A stretch of DNA of 64,000 nt from contig CAMCRZ010000002.1 of NCBI GenBank assembly GCA_945877425.1, forward strand, positions 124,001 through 188,000, written 5' to 3'. The position numbers and the translations under genes were made by a program. The stretch comes from an uncultured Treponema sp. GTDB taxonomy: Bacteria; Spirochaetota; Spirochaetia; Treponematales; Treponemataceae. The notes under the pieces were generated by a model. That model did no database searches. It saw nothing but the letters and a program-made list of their open reading frames with translations, and had not been told where the DNA came from. Below, one piece after another: positions 44,464-54,168 of this stretch. How positions within the stretch are numbered: position 1 is the stretch's first letter; each line of letters opens with the position of its first letter.

Positions 44464-45339
44464 TTAAAAGTTATCGGCAATAAACTTAAGGTAATCGCCG
44501 TAATCAGTTTTGTAAGTTTCAGAGATTTTTAAAAGCTGCTCTCTTGAAATCCACTTATTCCTGTAAGCAATTTCTTCAATGCACGCAACGTAAAGTCCCT
44601 GCCTTTTTTGAATAGTTTCAACGTAATTTCCTGCTTCCTGCAAGCCTTCGTAAGTTCCCGTATCAAGCCAGGCAAGACCGCGTCCTAAAATTTCAACGTT
44701 AAGCTTTCCTTTTTCAAGATAAGCGTTATTTACAGACGTAATTTCAAGTTCCCCACGGCTGCTTGGCTTTACGTTTTTTGCAATTTCAATTACTTCGTTT
44801 GTGTAAAAATACAATCCTGGAACTGCATAATTTGATTTTGGAACAGCAGGTTTTTCTTCCAGGGAAATTACCTTATTCTGACTGTCAAATTCAACTACGC
44901 CGTAAGCACATGGATTTTTTACGTAATAGCCGAAAATTGTTGCACACTTATTTTCAAGGGTTTTGGCAACAGTCTGAACAAGCTGCTCTGCAAAGCCCTG
45001 TCCGAAAAATATATTGTCCCCTAAAACTAATGCAGCATCATCATTTCCAATAAACTTTTCTCCAATAATAAAAGCTTCTGCCAGCCCTTTTGGTTTTTCC
45101 TGTACAGCATATTCAAAAGACATTCCAAGATTTTCGCCGTTGCCGAAAAGATTTTTAAATACAGGCAGATCTCTTGGCGTTGAAATAACAAGCACTTCCC
45201 TGATTCCTGCCAGCATAAGCACGCTGAGAGGATAATAAATCATAGGCTTGTCATAAATTGGCAGAATCTGCTTGGAAACAGCTTTTGTAAGCGGATAAAG
45301 ACGTGTTCCGGAACCTCCGGCAAGAATAATACCTTTCAT
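44464..45339 (-). CDS. rfbA: Glucose-1-phosphate thymidylyltransferase
   Basis: 291 residues, first enzyme of dTDP-sugar synthesis (dTTP + glucose-1-phosphate). The nucleotide-binding [32 protein letters not shown] is intact, as are [12 protein letters not shown] and [21 protein letters not shown]. There is no ribosome binding site; a promoter with 17-base spacing ends 6 bases before the ATG, so the message is predicted to be leaderless. rfbB follows in the same operon. Confidence 0.95.
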   Translation of the reverse strand: MKGIILAGGSGTRLYPLTKAVSKQILPIYDKPMIYYPLSVLMLAGIREVLVISTPRDLPVFKNLFGNGENLGMSFEYAVQEKPKGLAEAFIIGEKFIGNDDAALVLGDNIFFGQGFAEQLVQTVAKTLENKCATIFGYYVKNPCAYGVVEFDSQNKVISLEEKPAVPKSNYAVPGLYFYTNEVIEIAKNVKPSSRGELEITSVNNAYLEKGKLNVEILGRGLAWLDTGTYEGLQEAGNYVETIQKRQGLYVACIEEIAYRNKWISREQLLKISETYKTDYGDYLKFIADNF

Positions 45340-45345
45340 AACAAT

Positions 45346-45374
45346 ATTTTATCAGACTTTCATTAAATTGTCAT
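45346..45374 (-). promoter_or_regulatory. Promoter of rfbA-rfbB, leaderless geometry
   Basis: Minus strand ATGACA (45369-45374), 17-base spacer, TGA-TAAAAT (-10 at 45346-45351). Only 6 bases (ATTGTT) separate the -10 box from the ATG. Confidence 0.6.
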
Positions 45375-45471
45375 TATGGGTTTTATCATGCATAAAGTCC
45401 GCTGGTGCTGATCCTTTAAAACAGACGATTCAATACCGGCACTTCAACAGGGAAAATCTGTTTTTAAGCCT

Positions 45472-46479
45472 TTACTTTTTGCCTTTAAGCTTTTTTGCAA
45501 AAGAGCGCAGTGCACTGACAGTTCCTTCCATAAAGTTAAACAGCCAGGGAAGTTTGTTTTTTATATCAGCAAGGGTAAAAGTAAGCGGTGACTGCATTAT
45601 GCCTGCTATTCTTGAATCATTTACGAGATGCACTTTGTTAAACTGAAACAGAGGCTCTTTTATTAAAGCTGAAATTTCTTCTGAAATTACGCCTGTATTT
45701 TTTATTGTAAGCTGAAGGTTTTTGTCTGCAAGCTTGTAGTATGGAAGATAATTTTTTCCGCTGAATTCTGAAGAATAATAGTGGATTATTTCTGCATCTT
45801 TTAAAAACGCAAGGCCGCCATGACTTGGCTGACAGTTCCATTTTCCGGGAAGTTCCTTTACAATCATATTCATTCTATAGCTTGCTTCGGTAAATGCAGC
45901 CTGATCGTGATGATCTTTTTTTTAGTAGAAAGAATATTCCCATAGTTTTTTCCATTGGGCAAAAAATTCTTTGGTTTCCTGACATTTTCTTACGAGAAGC
46001 ACTCCTGAGTTTATGTTTATCCTGGTTGCTGCTTCACCTTTAAAGCCCAGCTTTTTGTCTCTTTTCAGAAAATATTTTTTGTGAATATGCTCGTCAATGG
46101 TTACGTGACCGTCTAAAACTCCTCCAATCATCATAGGATAAGAGCGGGTATCTTCAATTTCAGATAAATCACGGCAGATAATCGTATCGCAGTCTATAAA
46201 AAGAAAGTCGTCGTCTATGTAAGAAGAAATGTCTGTTTTTATAAGCCTTGAACGCTCAATGTTTGAAGCTTTTTCGTCAAATTCAATGGAAACGATGTGT
46301 GCAATCCTGCTTAATTCAGTGCGCTTGTTTTCCTGCGTAAAAGTCTGAAATGTTTTGTTGTCTGTAAGAACTGTAACTTTTGCTTCCGGCATATAAAGGC
46401 GTAATGAAGTTACAGACATAAGGCACTGTTCGTAATATAAGTCTTTTGTAGTTGATGTTAATACGTAAACGTAAGTCAT
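45472..46479 (-). pseudogene. GT8-like glycosyltransferase gene interrupted by an in-frame stop codon
   Basis: A single reading frame of 336 codons runs from the ATG at 46479 to the stop at 45472, broken only by TAA at 45922-45924 (codon 186). The first part (185 residues) has a GT-A fold start (TYVYVLTSTTKDLYYEQCLMSV), a DCD metal motif (FLFIDCDTIICRDL) and NINSGVLLVRKC. The sequence after the stop continues in the same frame with KKDHHDQAAF...ELPGKWNCQPSHGG, which is the DQ...LP..WN part of such enzymes, and ends with a basic tail. Both halves are therefore needed for one enzyme. A minus-strand TATACT (46487-46492) lies 7 bases before the start. Read-through is the only way to an active product; inactivation is more likely. 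Confidence 0.8.
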
Positions 46480-46605
46480 ATCAGAAAGTATACTATATAA
46501 TCTGTAAAAAATCCATTACACACAAACGTCATTCCGAACGCTGCGCCACATTTCCACGTACTTGCAGGCAATCTGTAAAAAAAATGTTTTATTTATTAGA
46601 ATATG

Positions 46606-46614
46606 TGGTATAAT
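46606..46614 (+). promoter_or_regulatory. Extended -10 promoter of the chemoreceptor gene
   Basis: TGG-TATAAT (46606-46614), an extended -10 with consensus hexamer and no good -35. The predicted start near 46621 gives a leader of about 78 bases with two short inverted repeats (AGGC...GCCT and AATCAT...ATGATT) and an AAGGGG ribosome binding site. Confidence 0.55.
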
Positions 46615-46698
46615 GAAAATAGGCTTTGGTAAGGCCTGAAATCATTAAAAAATATAAATTTCATGATTATTATTCAAAATCTACACTAAGGGGTTCTT

Positions 46699-48792
46699 AT
46701 GAGTGAAATTAAAAATCGTAGCGGACTTGTTACTAAAATTTGTACTGCAGTAGCTGCAATTATTATTGCCGCTTTTACTATTATTTGCATTTTCTTTACA
46801 AAAAAATCAAAAACAATAATTTTTGAAGATTACGTTGAAAATGTAAATGTCATATCAGAAAATTACAGCCAGAACATTTCAAACTGGCTTTCCAAAGGAA
46901 TATATCTTCTTGATATGTACACAAAAAGTACAGAAATTTACGAAAGCAAATCAACAGAAGAAATAGCTGAATGGTTAAAAAATACGCCTGCCAGGCGTTC
47001 ACAGGAATTTGAATACGTTCTTTTCATTGATAAAGACGGAAATTCTTACTACGATTCAGGCGCAACAGGAAATCACAGTGACAGAAGTTACTTTAAGACA
47101 ATCGTTTCAGGAAAATCAACATTCTGCATCACAGATCCAATCATAACAAAATCAACAGGAAGAAAAGCCGTAATGATAGCAAAAGGCGCTTACGACAAAA
47201 ACGGTTCTTTAAGAGGCGTATTTGTAGGCGTTCATCCAATGGAATATCTGCAGAACACAATTTCCAAGTTTACACTTGGCGATGAAGGCTATGCATTTAT
47301 CATTGACAGCGAAGGTGTCTGCGTAGCCCACAAAGATGCATCTTATGTTAACAAAAATTACGTTACAGGCGATGATGTTGCCCAGGACATAAAGTACATA
47401 GCTTCACAGATGAAAAACGGTGTTTCAGGAACAGATTATCTTTATAAGGGAACTAAAAGCGAACGTTTTGTTTCATACAATCCTATAGACAATACAGGCT
47501 GGTCTATTGCAGTTGTAGTTCCAAACTCTCAGATTGAAAAAAGTTCGGTTATTTTACGCAACTCATTGATTATAGGCTGTATTTTAATAGTATCAGTTAT
47601 TTTAATTGTACTTTCACTTCTCCTTTCAAGTTCTTTAAAACCGCTTAAAGTTGTAGTAGACAGAGTTGAAGGAATTGCAACAGGAAATGCAGACTTGACA
47701 CGCAGAATTAAATCAAATGCAAAATACGAAATCGGTGCTGTATGTCAGGGCGTAAATATGTTCATTGAAAAAATCCACAACATCATTTCTAAAATCAAAA
47801 AGACAAAAGGCACACTTGAAAGCGTAGACAGTTTGTTTGCTGATGCAATTCAGGACACTCAAAGTTCCATTACAGAAATCCTTGCAAACATTGAAAGCGT
47901 AAAGACTCACATTACAAAGCAGAATTCAAGCGTTCACGGTACTGCAAGTGCTGTTACCCAGATTACTACAAACATTCAGTCTCTTGAAAAAATGATTGAA
48001 AACCAGTCAACAGGCGTAACTCAGGCAAGTTCTGCTATTGAAGAAATGATTGGAAACATCAGTTCAGTAAATCAGTCTGTAGAAAAAATGGCAGGCGCAT
48101 TTGAACAGCTTCAGGTTAATGCTACTACAGGTTCCCAGAAACAGAGCGTTGTAAATGATCACATTGAACAGATTGAAGCACAGTCTGTTATGCTCCAGGA
48201 AGCCAACACAGCTATTGCTGCTATTGCCGAACAGACAAACCTTCTTGCAATGAATGCTGCCATTGAAGCCGCTCATGCAGGTGAAGCAGGTAAAGGATTT
48301 TCTGTTGTTGCAGACGAAATCAGGAAACTTTCCGAAACTTCTTCAACACAATCCAAGACTATTGGCGAACAGCTTAATAAAATCAAGGAGTCTATAGAAA
48401 AAGTCGTAACTTCATCTTCTGAAAGTTCAGACGCATTTACAGCTGTATCTGCAAACATTGAAACTACAGATGAACTTGTACGCAATATTCGTGCCGCAAT
48501 GCAGGAACAGCAGGAAGGTTCTAAGCAGGTACTTGAAGCTTTACAGATTATGGGCGATGCAACACAGGAAGTTCGTTCTGCTGCAAAGGAAATGTCTTCC
48601 GGTTCTCAGTCAATCCTTAATGAAGTTTCAGCTCTTAAAGACTTTACTGACGAAATGCAGACAAGTATGGGCGAAATGGACGTTGGTGCCAAGAAAATCA
48701 GCGAAACAGGCACTGAACTTACAAACATTTCTTCTCAAATGCAGGACGCAGTATTCCTGATTGGAAAAGAAATCGATCAGTTTAAGGTTTGA
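46699..48792 (+). CDS. Methyl-accepting chemotaxis protein with dCache-type sensor
   Basis: 697 residues. Membrane helix 1 is at about 12-34, and a periplasmic Cache region at about 35-280 includes the [19 protein letters not shown] segment [22 protein letters not shown]. Helix 2 is at about 292-316, HAMP follows, and a signalling domain has the conserved hairpin tip [26 protein letters not shown] near residues 510-540. It detects a small ligand outside and signals through CheA/CheW to the periplasmic flagella. No ligand can be assigned. It has its own promoter and terminator and is a single-gene unit between two glycan regions. Confidence 0.93.
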   Translation: MSEIKNRSGLVTKICTAVAAIIIAAFTIICIFFTKKSKTIIFEDYVENVNVISENYSQNISNWLSKGIYLLDMYTKSTEIYESKSTEEIAEWLKNTPARRSQEFEYVLFIDKDGNSYYDSGATGNHSDRSYFKTIVSGKSTFCITDPIITKSTGRKAVMIAKGAYDKNGSLRGVFVGVHPMEYLQNTISKFTLGDEGYAFIIDSEGVCVAHKDASYVNKNYVTGDDVAQDIKYIASQMKNGVSGTDYLYKGTKSERFVSYNPIDNTGWSIAVVVPNSQIEKSSVILRNSLIIGCILIVSVILIVLSLLLSSSLKPLKVVVDRVEGIATGNADLTRRIKSNAKYEIGAVCQGVNMFIEKIHNIISKIKKTKGTLESVDSLFADAIQDTQSSITEILANIESVKTHITKQNSSVHGTASAVTQITTNIQSLEKMIENQSTGVTQASSAIEEMIGNISSVNQSVEKMAGAFEQLQVNATTGSQKQSVVNDHIEQIEAQSVMLQEANTAIAAIAEQTNLLAMNAAIEAAHAGEAGKGFSVVADEIRKLSETSSTQSKTIGEQLNKIKESIEKVVTSSSESSDAFTAVSANIETTDELVRNIRAAMQEQQEGSKQVLEALQIMGDATQEVRSAAKEMSSGSQSILNEVSALKDFTDEMQTSMGEMDVGAKKISETGTELTNISSQMQDAVFLIGKEIDQFKV

Positions 48793-48821
48793 TAAAAACT
48801 TCAGTTTAAAGTAAAATCCAT

Positions 48822-48862
48822 GCACGATGTTTTTGCCAGCAGCAGAATGTCGTGCTTTTTTA
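48822..48862 (+). terminator. Rho-independent terminator after the chemoreceptor gene
   Basis: GCACGA (48822-48827) and TCGTGC (48850-48855) pair around a 22-base loop and are followed directly by TTTTTTATTTT. Confidence 0.7.
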
Positions 48863-48914
48863 TTTTACAAAAATAGAGTAAAATCATAAAAGTCAGAAAA
48901 ATCAGGAGCAGAAT

Positions 48915-50099
48915 ATGAAAATTGCAGTTGCCGGTACAGGTTACGTTGGACTTTCAAATGCCATTCTTCTTTCCCAGCATAATGAAGTTTACGCAGTAGA
49001 TGTTATTCAGTCAAAAGTTGATTTAATCAATTCAAAAAAATCACCTATCATAGACAAGGAAATTTCAGAGTATCTTTCAGAAAAAAAACTGAACTTAACG
49101 GCTACAACAGACGGAAAACTTGCCTACAAAGATGCAGATTTCATCATTATTTCTACGCCTACAAATTACGACCCTGAAAAAAATTATTTTGACACTTCTT
49201 CCATTGACGCCGTAATTAAAGTTATAAAGGAATGCGGTTCAAAAGCAACTGTAGTAATAAAGTCAACAGTTCCTGTAGGTTACACGGAAAAGCTCAGGGC
49301 AGAAACAGGCTATAAAGATATGATTTTTTCTCCTGAATTCCTGCGTGAAGGTCATGCACTTTATGACAATCTTTATCCAAGCCGCATAGTTGTAAGTTAC
49401 CCCAAAGATGATGAAAGTTTAAGGGAAAAAGCCTGTCAGTTTGCTTCACTTTTAAAAGAAGGCGCCTTAAAAAAAGACATTACAGTGCTCTACCCTCACT
49501 GCACTGAAGCCGAAGCAATAAAGCTTTTTGCAAACACTTACCTTGCACTTAGAGTTGCCTATTTTAACGAACTGGACACTTATGCAGAATTACGAGGACT
49601 TAATACAAAGGAAATAATTCAGGGAGTAAGCCTTGATCCAAGAATAGGTGACTTTTACAACAACCCTTCTTTTGGTTACGGCGGATATTGTCTTCCAAAG
49701 GATACAAAGCAGCTTCTTGCCAACTACAACGATGTTCCGCAGAATTTAATTCAGGCAATAGTTGATTCAAACACTACACGAAAAGATTTTATTGCACGCC
49801 AGATTATTGAAAGGAATCCTGAAACTGTAGGAATTTACCGTCTTACAATGAAAGCGAACAGCGACAACTTCCGCCAGAGTTCAATTCAGGGAGTAATGAA
49901 GCGCATTAAGGCAAGAGGAATTAACGTTATTATTTACGAACCTTCGCTTAAAGAAGAAAGTTTTTTCAATTCAAAAGTTGTAACTGATTTTCAGGAATTT
50001 AAAAACAAAAGTGACGTTATAATTGCAAACAGAATGGAAAGTTCCCTGGAAGACGTAAAGGAAAAAGTCTACACAAGAGATCTTTTTTCACGAGACTGA
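48915..50099 (+). CDS. ugd: UDP-glucose 6-dehydrogenase family protein
   Basis: 394 residues. The NAD-binding N-terminus is [18 protein letters not shown]; then [10 protein letters not shown] and [25 protein letters not shown] and the catalytic cysteine motif [15 protein letters not shown] follow. It oxidises UDP-glucose (or a related nucleotide sugar) to the uronic acid. The compact length and EFLREG.AL.D pattern match the Ugd subgroup found in capsule clusters. An AGGAGC ribosome binding site is present. It opens the polymer locus and is separated from the next gene by 125 bases with a separate promoter. Confidence 0.9.
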   Translation: MKIAVAGTGYVGLSNAILLSQHNEVYAVDVIQSKVDLINSKKSPIIDKEISEYLSEKKLNLTATTDGKLAYKDADFIIISTPTNYDPEKNYFDTSSIDAVIKVIKECGSKATVVIKSTVPVGYTEKLRAETGYKDMIFSPEFLREGHALYDNLYPSRIVVSYPKDDESLREKACQFASLLKEGALKKDITVLYPHCTEAEAIKLFANTYLALRVAYFNELDTYAELRGLNTKEIIQGVSLDPRIGDFYNNPSFGYGGYCLPKDTKQLLANYNDVPQNLIQAIVDSNTTRKDFIARQIIERNPETVGIYRLTMKANSDNFRQSSIQGVMKRIKARGINVIIYEPSLKEESFFNSKVVTDFQEFKNKSDVIIANRMESSLEDVKEKVYTRDLFSRD

Positions 50100-50138
50100 T
50101 TAAAGTTTTTTATATTTGCAAAGCCGCTTTTACGATTA

Positions 50139-50167
50139 TTGAAAACTGTCGTTTTTTTCATTAAACT
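50139..50167 (+). promoter_or_regulatory. Promoter before the YidC-like/sulfatase gene
   Basis: TTGAAA (50139-50144), 17-base spacer, TAAACT (50162-50167). The predicted start near 50174 leaves about 50 bases of leader. The seven genes that follow up to 58972 are spaced by a few bases or overlap, so this may be the operon promoter. Confidence 0.45.
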
Positions 50168-50224
50168 AGAAAATGGCGCTTTAAAAACAAGCATATTACT
50201 TTACATTCGAATGGAAATAAAAAA

Positions 50225-52933
50225 ATGGGTTCAATTTTTTATTCATTAGTGATTTATCCCTTAACGCAGATTATAGAATTAGTTTTCTGTTTATGCAAAA
50301 AGCTTTTTGACAACACAGGCTTTGCCATCCTAGGCGTAAGTTTTGCAGTTTCCCTTCTTACACTTCCACTTTATGTAGTTGCAGAACACTGGCAGCAGGT
50401 TGAGCGTGACAAGCAGAAATCAATGAAAAGCGAAATTGATAAAATCAAGGCTGTATTCAAAGGCAATGAACAGTACATGATTCTTTCAACCTATTACCGT
50501 CAGCAGCATTACCACCCTATTATGGCACTTCGTTCAGCTTTCGGGCTTCTTATTCAGATTCCTTTTTTTACGGCAGCCTATACATGTTTAAGCAATATGA
50601 CGGCACTTCAGGGGCATAGCCTTCTTTTTATACGTGATTTAGGTGCGCCGGATTCACTTTTTACAATCGGTTCTTTCCATGTAAACGTTCTTCCTATTGC
50701 CATGACTCTTATAAACATGATAAGCGGAACTATTTACACAAAAGGACTTCCTTTAAGAGATAAAATTCAGACTTACGGCCTTGCACTTCTTTTTGTTGTA
50801 ATTCTTTATGACAGTCCTGCAGGTCTTGTTGCTTACTGGACACTTAACAATCTTTTTTCTCTTGTAAAAAATGTTTTCTACAAGTTGAAGCATCCTGTGT
50901 GGACACTTTACGCAATTGCCTGTGCAGCAGTTGCAGCTTTAGATGTATGGCTTTTTGCCGGTCACGTTCTTGCATTTAAAAGAGCTGTTCTTGTTGCAGG
51001 ATGTTTTTCACTTGTATTTTTTGCACCGCTTTTTGTCAAGGCAGCAAATTATCTTGTAGACAATACATTTTCTGTTCTTAGGGACAGCTTTAAGCTAAGG
51101 CTTGGTCTTTTCATTACATCGGCTGCAGGACTTACGCTTTTAACAGGACTTCTTATTCCTACACTTTTAATTGCATCTTCACCGGAAGAATTTTCCGGCA
51201 TAGACGGAATACTTTCTCCTAATTTCTACATAGGAAACACATTCAGTCAGGCAGCAGGAATTTTCATAATATGGTGCTCGCTGATTTTCTTCCTTTACCA
51301 TGAAAGAATGCAGACTTTGCTAAGCTTTGGCCTTGCCTGTCTTTTAGGAATGAGCCTTTTAAACTGTTTCGTTTTCGCAGAAGATTACGGTTACTTAAGC
51401 AAGCTTCTTAAATTTACGGAAGTTACGGACTTAGATTCACCTGCGTTAACAGTCATTATAAACGTACTTGCAATGGCAGCAGTTATTGCGTTTATTGCAC
51501 TTGCAGTTAAGTTTAAATTTGCAAAGCAGCTGAACTTTGTCTTTGCATTTGTAAGTTTAGGTCTTATTTTTGTTTCAGTTATAAATGAATCAAAAATTTC
51601 AAAAGGATTTAACTCTTACAAAGAAAAAATTGTCGTAAATAAAAATCAGCAGAAAGAAATAGAGCCTATTTTCCACTTTTCCAAAACAGGCAAAAACGTT
51701 CTGTTTATTTTCCTTGACAGAGCGCAAAACCGTTTTGTTGAACCGCTTTTTGAAGAATGTCCTGAAGTAAAGGAACAGTTTAAAGGCTTTACGCTTTACG
51801 AAAATGCAGTTTCATTTAATGCACACACACTTTTAGGTTCGCCTCCCTGCTTTGGCGGTTATGAGTATACGCCTCAGGAAATGAACACCAGAAAAGACGA
51901 AACCCTTGTAAGCAAGACAAACGAATCAATTTTGTATATGCCAAGAATTTTTACTGAACAGGGAGAAAATTTCAGTGCAGTTGCAACAGATCCGTCATGG
52001 GCAAATTACAGCTGGATTCCTGACTTAAGCATTTACAGCGATTATCCTGCAATAAAATCATACATAACAGACGGAATGTACACAGACATATGGTACAAAG
52101 AACATCAGGATACGGCAAACTTAAATGTAGTAAGTGCAACTCTAAAGCGCAATATTTTGTGGTACTCAATGCTCCGCTCTTCTCCTTTAGTGCTCCGGCC
52201 TGCTTTCTACAACAGCGGAAACTACTGGTCAACAAATAAAAGTAACACTGATTACAATGATTATCTTGACGGTTACGCTGTTCTTGAATATTTAAGCCGC
52301 TTAACTGATTTTAACTGCCAGACAGAAAATTCATTTATAAGTTTTGTAAATAATACAACTCACGACTCACTTTTCTTACAAGCACCAGAATATCGTCCTG
52401 CAGCAGAAATTACAAATTTCGGCACATCAGAATATGCAAAGGATAACGGATATCACTCTTTTGCAGGTGCAATGCGTCGTGTAGGCGAATGGTTTGAATT
52501 CCTTAAAGCAAACGGCTGCTGGGATAATACACGAATTGTAATTGTTGCAGATCACGGTGCTTCCGGAAAAGAAAGCGGCTACAACTGGGATTCTGATTTT
52601 GAAAAAATCGGCCCAGGACGATATCATCCCCTTCTTATGTTTAAGGACTTTAATTCAAACGAAGAATTTAATGTAAGCTCTGACTTTATGACAAGCGCTG
52701 ATGCAAGCGTATTGCTTATTGACGGCGTTATAGAAAACCCTGTAAATCCGTTTACTGGAAAAGAAGTCAGCGGCAGTGAAAAAGAAAACGGCATTCTTGT
52801 ATGCACAAGTGATATTTTCATGCCTTATCATAATTCTGGAAAATACGTTTTCGATGTAAAACCAGGTGAATGGTACAGAGTAAAAGACAATATTTTTGAC
52901 AGCAGTAACTGGACAATGGAGGACTTTAAATGA
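50225..52933 (+). CDS. YidC-like membrane domain fused to sulfatase/phosphoglycerol-transferase-like domain
   Basis: 902 residues. Residues about 1-215 follow the YidC/Oxa1 core: the FAILGVSFAVSLLTLPLYVVAE helix, a charged hairpin (RDKQKSMKSEIDKIK), LLIQIPFFTAAYTCLS and the end SPAGLVAYWTLNNLFSLV. The arginine that YidC proteins carry in the membrane groove (xVRxxxxPL) is serine here (S43), so insertase activity is doubtful. About seven more membrane helices follow (220-460), then an alkaline-phosphatase-superfamily domain with metal ligand D498 (FIFLDRAQNR), candidate nucleophile T535 (NAHTLLGSPPC) and D776/H777 (IVVADHGASG). LtaS-like enzymes of this fold move phosphoglycerol or phosphoethanolamine outside the membrane. 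The stop overlaps the TagF-like gene start (ATGA), so they act together. Confidence 0.82.
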   Translation: MGSIFYSLVIYPLTQIIELVFCLCKKLFDNTGFAILGVSFAVSLLTLPLYVVAEHWQQVERDKQKSMKSEIDKIKAVFKGNEQYMILSTYYRQQHYHPIMALRSAFGLLIQIPFFTAAYTCLSNMTALQGHSLLFIRDLGAPDSLFTIGSFHVNVLPIAMTLINMISGTIYTKGLPLRDKIQTYGLALLFVVILYDSPAGLVAYWTLNNLFSLVKNVFYKLKHPVWTLYAIACAAVAALDVWLFAGHVLAFKRAVLVAGCFSLVFFAPLFVKAANYLVDNTFSVLRDSFKLRLGLFITSAAGLTLLTGLLIPTLLIASSPEEFSGIDGILSPNFYIGNTFSQAAGIFIIWCSLIFFLYHERMQTLLSFGLACLLGMSLLNCFVFAEDYGYLSKLLKFTEVTDLDSPALTVIINVLAMAAVIAFIALAVKFKFAKQLNFVFAFVSLGLIFVSVINESKISKGFNSYKEKIVVNKNQQKEIEPIFHFSKTGKNVLFIFLDRAQNRFVEPLFEECPEVKEQFKGFTLYENAVSFNAHTLLGSPPCFGGYEYTPQEMNTRKDETLVSKTNESILYMPRIFTEQGENFSAVATDPSWANYSWIPDLSIYSDYPAIKSYITDGMYTDIWYKEHQDTANLNVVSATLKRNILWYSMLRSSPLVLRPAFYNSGNYWSTNKSNTDYNDYLDGYAVLEYLSRLTDFNCQTENSFISFVNNTTHDSLFLQAPEYRPAAEITNFGTSEYAKDNGYHSFAGAMRRVGEWFEFLKANGCWDNTRIVIVADHGASGKESGYNWDSDFEKIGPGRYHPLLMFKDFNSNEEFNVSSDFMTSADASVLLIDGVIENPVNPFTGKEVSGSEKENGILVCTSDIFMPYHNSGKYVFDVKPGEWYRVKDNIFDSSNWTMEDFK

Positions 52934-54168
52934 TTTTCGCAAATTTCTTATATATTGATCCAGGCACGGGAAGCATGCTCTTTTCAGTTTTTATTGGAGC
53001 AGCTGCAACTCTTTATTTTTTAGCAAGAGCAGCCTGGCTTAAAGTAAAGCTTCTTTTTTCGGGAAGAGCTGCAAGGGAAGCTTTAAAAGAAGGTCACAAA
53101 AAATTCGTAATATATAATGAAGGAAAGCAGTACTGGAATGTCTTTAAACCGGTTCTTGATGCTTTTGAAAAACGACAGACTGAACTTACTTATTACACTT
53201 CTTATAAGGAAGATCCGGTTTTTCAGATGGACTACAAATACATAAAAAGTGAATATATCGGCGAAGGAAATTCTGCATTTGCAAGGCTTAATCTTCTGGA
53301 AGCAGACGTTGTAGCCATGACAACTCCAGGTCTTGACGTTTACCAGATGAAGCGTTCTAAAAAAGTAAAGCATTATGCACATATTCGTCACGGAAGCGGT
53401 GATGCAACAATGTATCGTCTTTTTGGAATTGACTACTTTGACTCCGTTCTTTTAACAGGTGACTATCAGAAAGAAGATATACGCACTTTGGAAAAAAATC
53501 GCGGCATAAAAGAGAAAAAACTCGTTACAGTTGGCTGTACTTACCTTGATGAACTAAAACTTAAAATGGAAAGCATTAAACCTGAAGAAAACCATAAGTT
53601 TACAGTTTTACTTTGTCCAAGCTGGGGACCAAGTGCAATTCTTTCTAAATACGGAGAAAAACTTCTGGATCCACTTGTTGCAACAGGCTGGAATATCATA
53701 GTTCGTCCTCATCCTCAGTCAAAAAAATCAGAAAGCCAGATGCTTGAAAGACTTCAGTTAAAATATAAAGACTGCAGCAATTTAGAATGGAACTTTGACG
53801 CTGACAACATTTACGCTTTAAAACGTGCTGACATTATGATTAGCGACTTCAGTTCTGTTATTTACGATTACACTTTCCTTTGCGACAAACCGGTTATGTA
53901 TGTTAATGCAAATCTTGACTTACGCATTTACGATGCAAGTGAAGTTCCAGGAAAACGTTTGTGGCAATTTACAACTCTTGAAAAAATCGGCATTGAACTA
54001 AAAGAAGAACAGTTTGCTGACATTAAAAATATAATTCAAAATGCAAGTGATTCACCTGTTCTGGCACAGGCACGCAAAACCGCAAAAGAACAGGCTTGGA
54101 TGTACATTGGTAAAGCTGGAGAAAACATTGCGGACTTTATGATTAACCAGCAGAAGGAGATCAACTAA
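52930..54168 (+). CDS. CDP-glycerol glycerophosphotransferase-like polymerase (TagF-like)
   Basis: 412 residues. An N-terminal YIDPGTGSML stretch and membrane helix (about 14-34) are followed by the Glyphos_transf domain: HYAHIRHGSGDATMYRLFGIDYFDSVLLTG with its conserved histidine, ILLCPSWGPSA-like LLCPSWGPSAILSKYG, VRPHPQSKKSE and ISDFSSVIYDYTFLCDKPVMYV. TagB/TagF enzymes transfer glycerol- or ribitol-phosphate from CDP-alditol at the inner face of the membrane. No gene for CDP-glycerol supply lies in the window, so the transferred unit is uncertain. It overlaps the previous gene by 4 bases and abuts the next. Confidence 0.85.
   Translation: MIFANFLYIDPGTGSMLFSVFIGAAATLYFLARAAWLKVKLLFSGRAAREALKEGHKKFVIYNEGKQYWNVFKPVLDAFEKRQTELTYYTSYKEDPVFQMDYKYIKSEYIGEGNSAFARLNLLEADVVAMTTPGLDVYQMKRSKKVKHYAHIRHGSGDATMYRLFGIDYFDSVLLTGDYQKEDIRTLEKNRGIKEKKLVTVGCTYLDELKLKMESIKPEENHKFTVLLCPSWGPSAILSKYGEKLLDPLVATGWNIIVRPHPQSKKSESQMLERLQLKYKDCSNLEWNFDADNIYALKRADIMISDFSSVIYDYTFLCDKPVMYVNANLDLRIYDASEVPGKRLWQFTTLEKIGIELKEEQFADIKNIIQNASDSPVLAQARKTAKEQAWMYIGKAGENIADFMINQQKEIN

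Noticed and set aside
45472..45873. A separate small gene, possibly the missing rfbC
   Set aside because: It has no cupin motifs and is in the same frame as the glycosyltransferase just upstream. The codons between them are open except for one TAA, so it is the 3' part of that gene.
45910..45930. Frameshift at the run of eight A residues (minus strand) in the glycosyltransferase gene
   Set aside because: The coding pattern before and after the A-run lies in the same frame, so a one- or two-base indel is not needed; the defect is the TAA itself.
50225..50870. True membrane protein insertase yidC
   Set aside because: The groove arginine is replaced by serine, the domain is fused to a sulfatase-fold enzyme, and rnpA/rpmH, the usual yidC neighbours, are absent.
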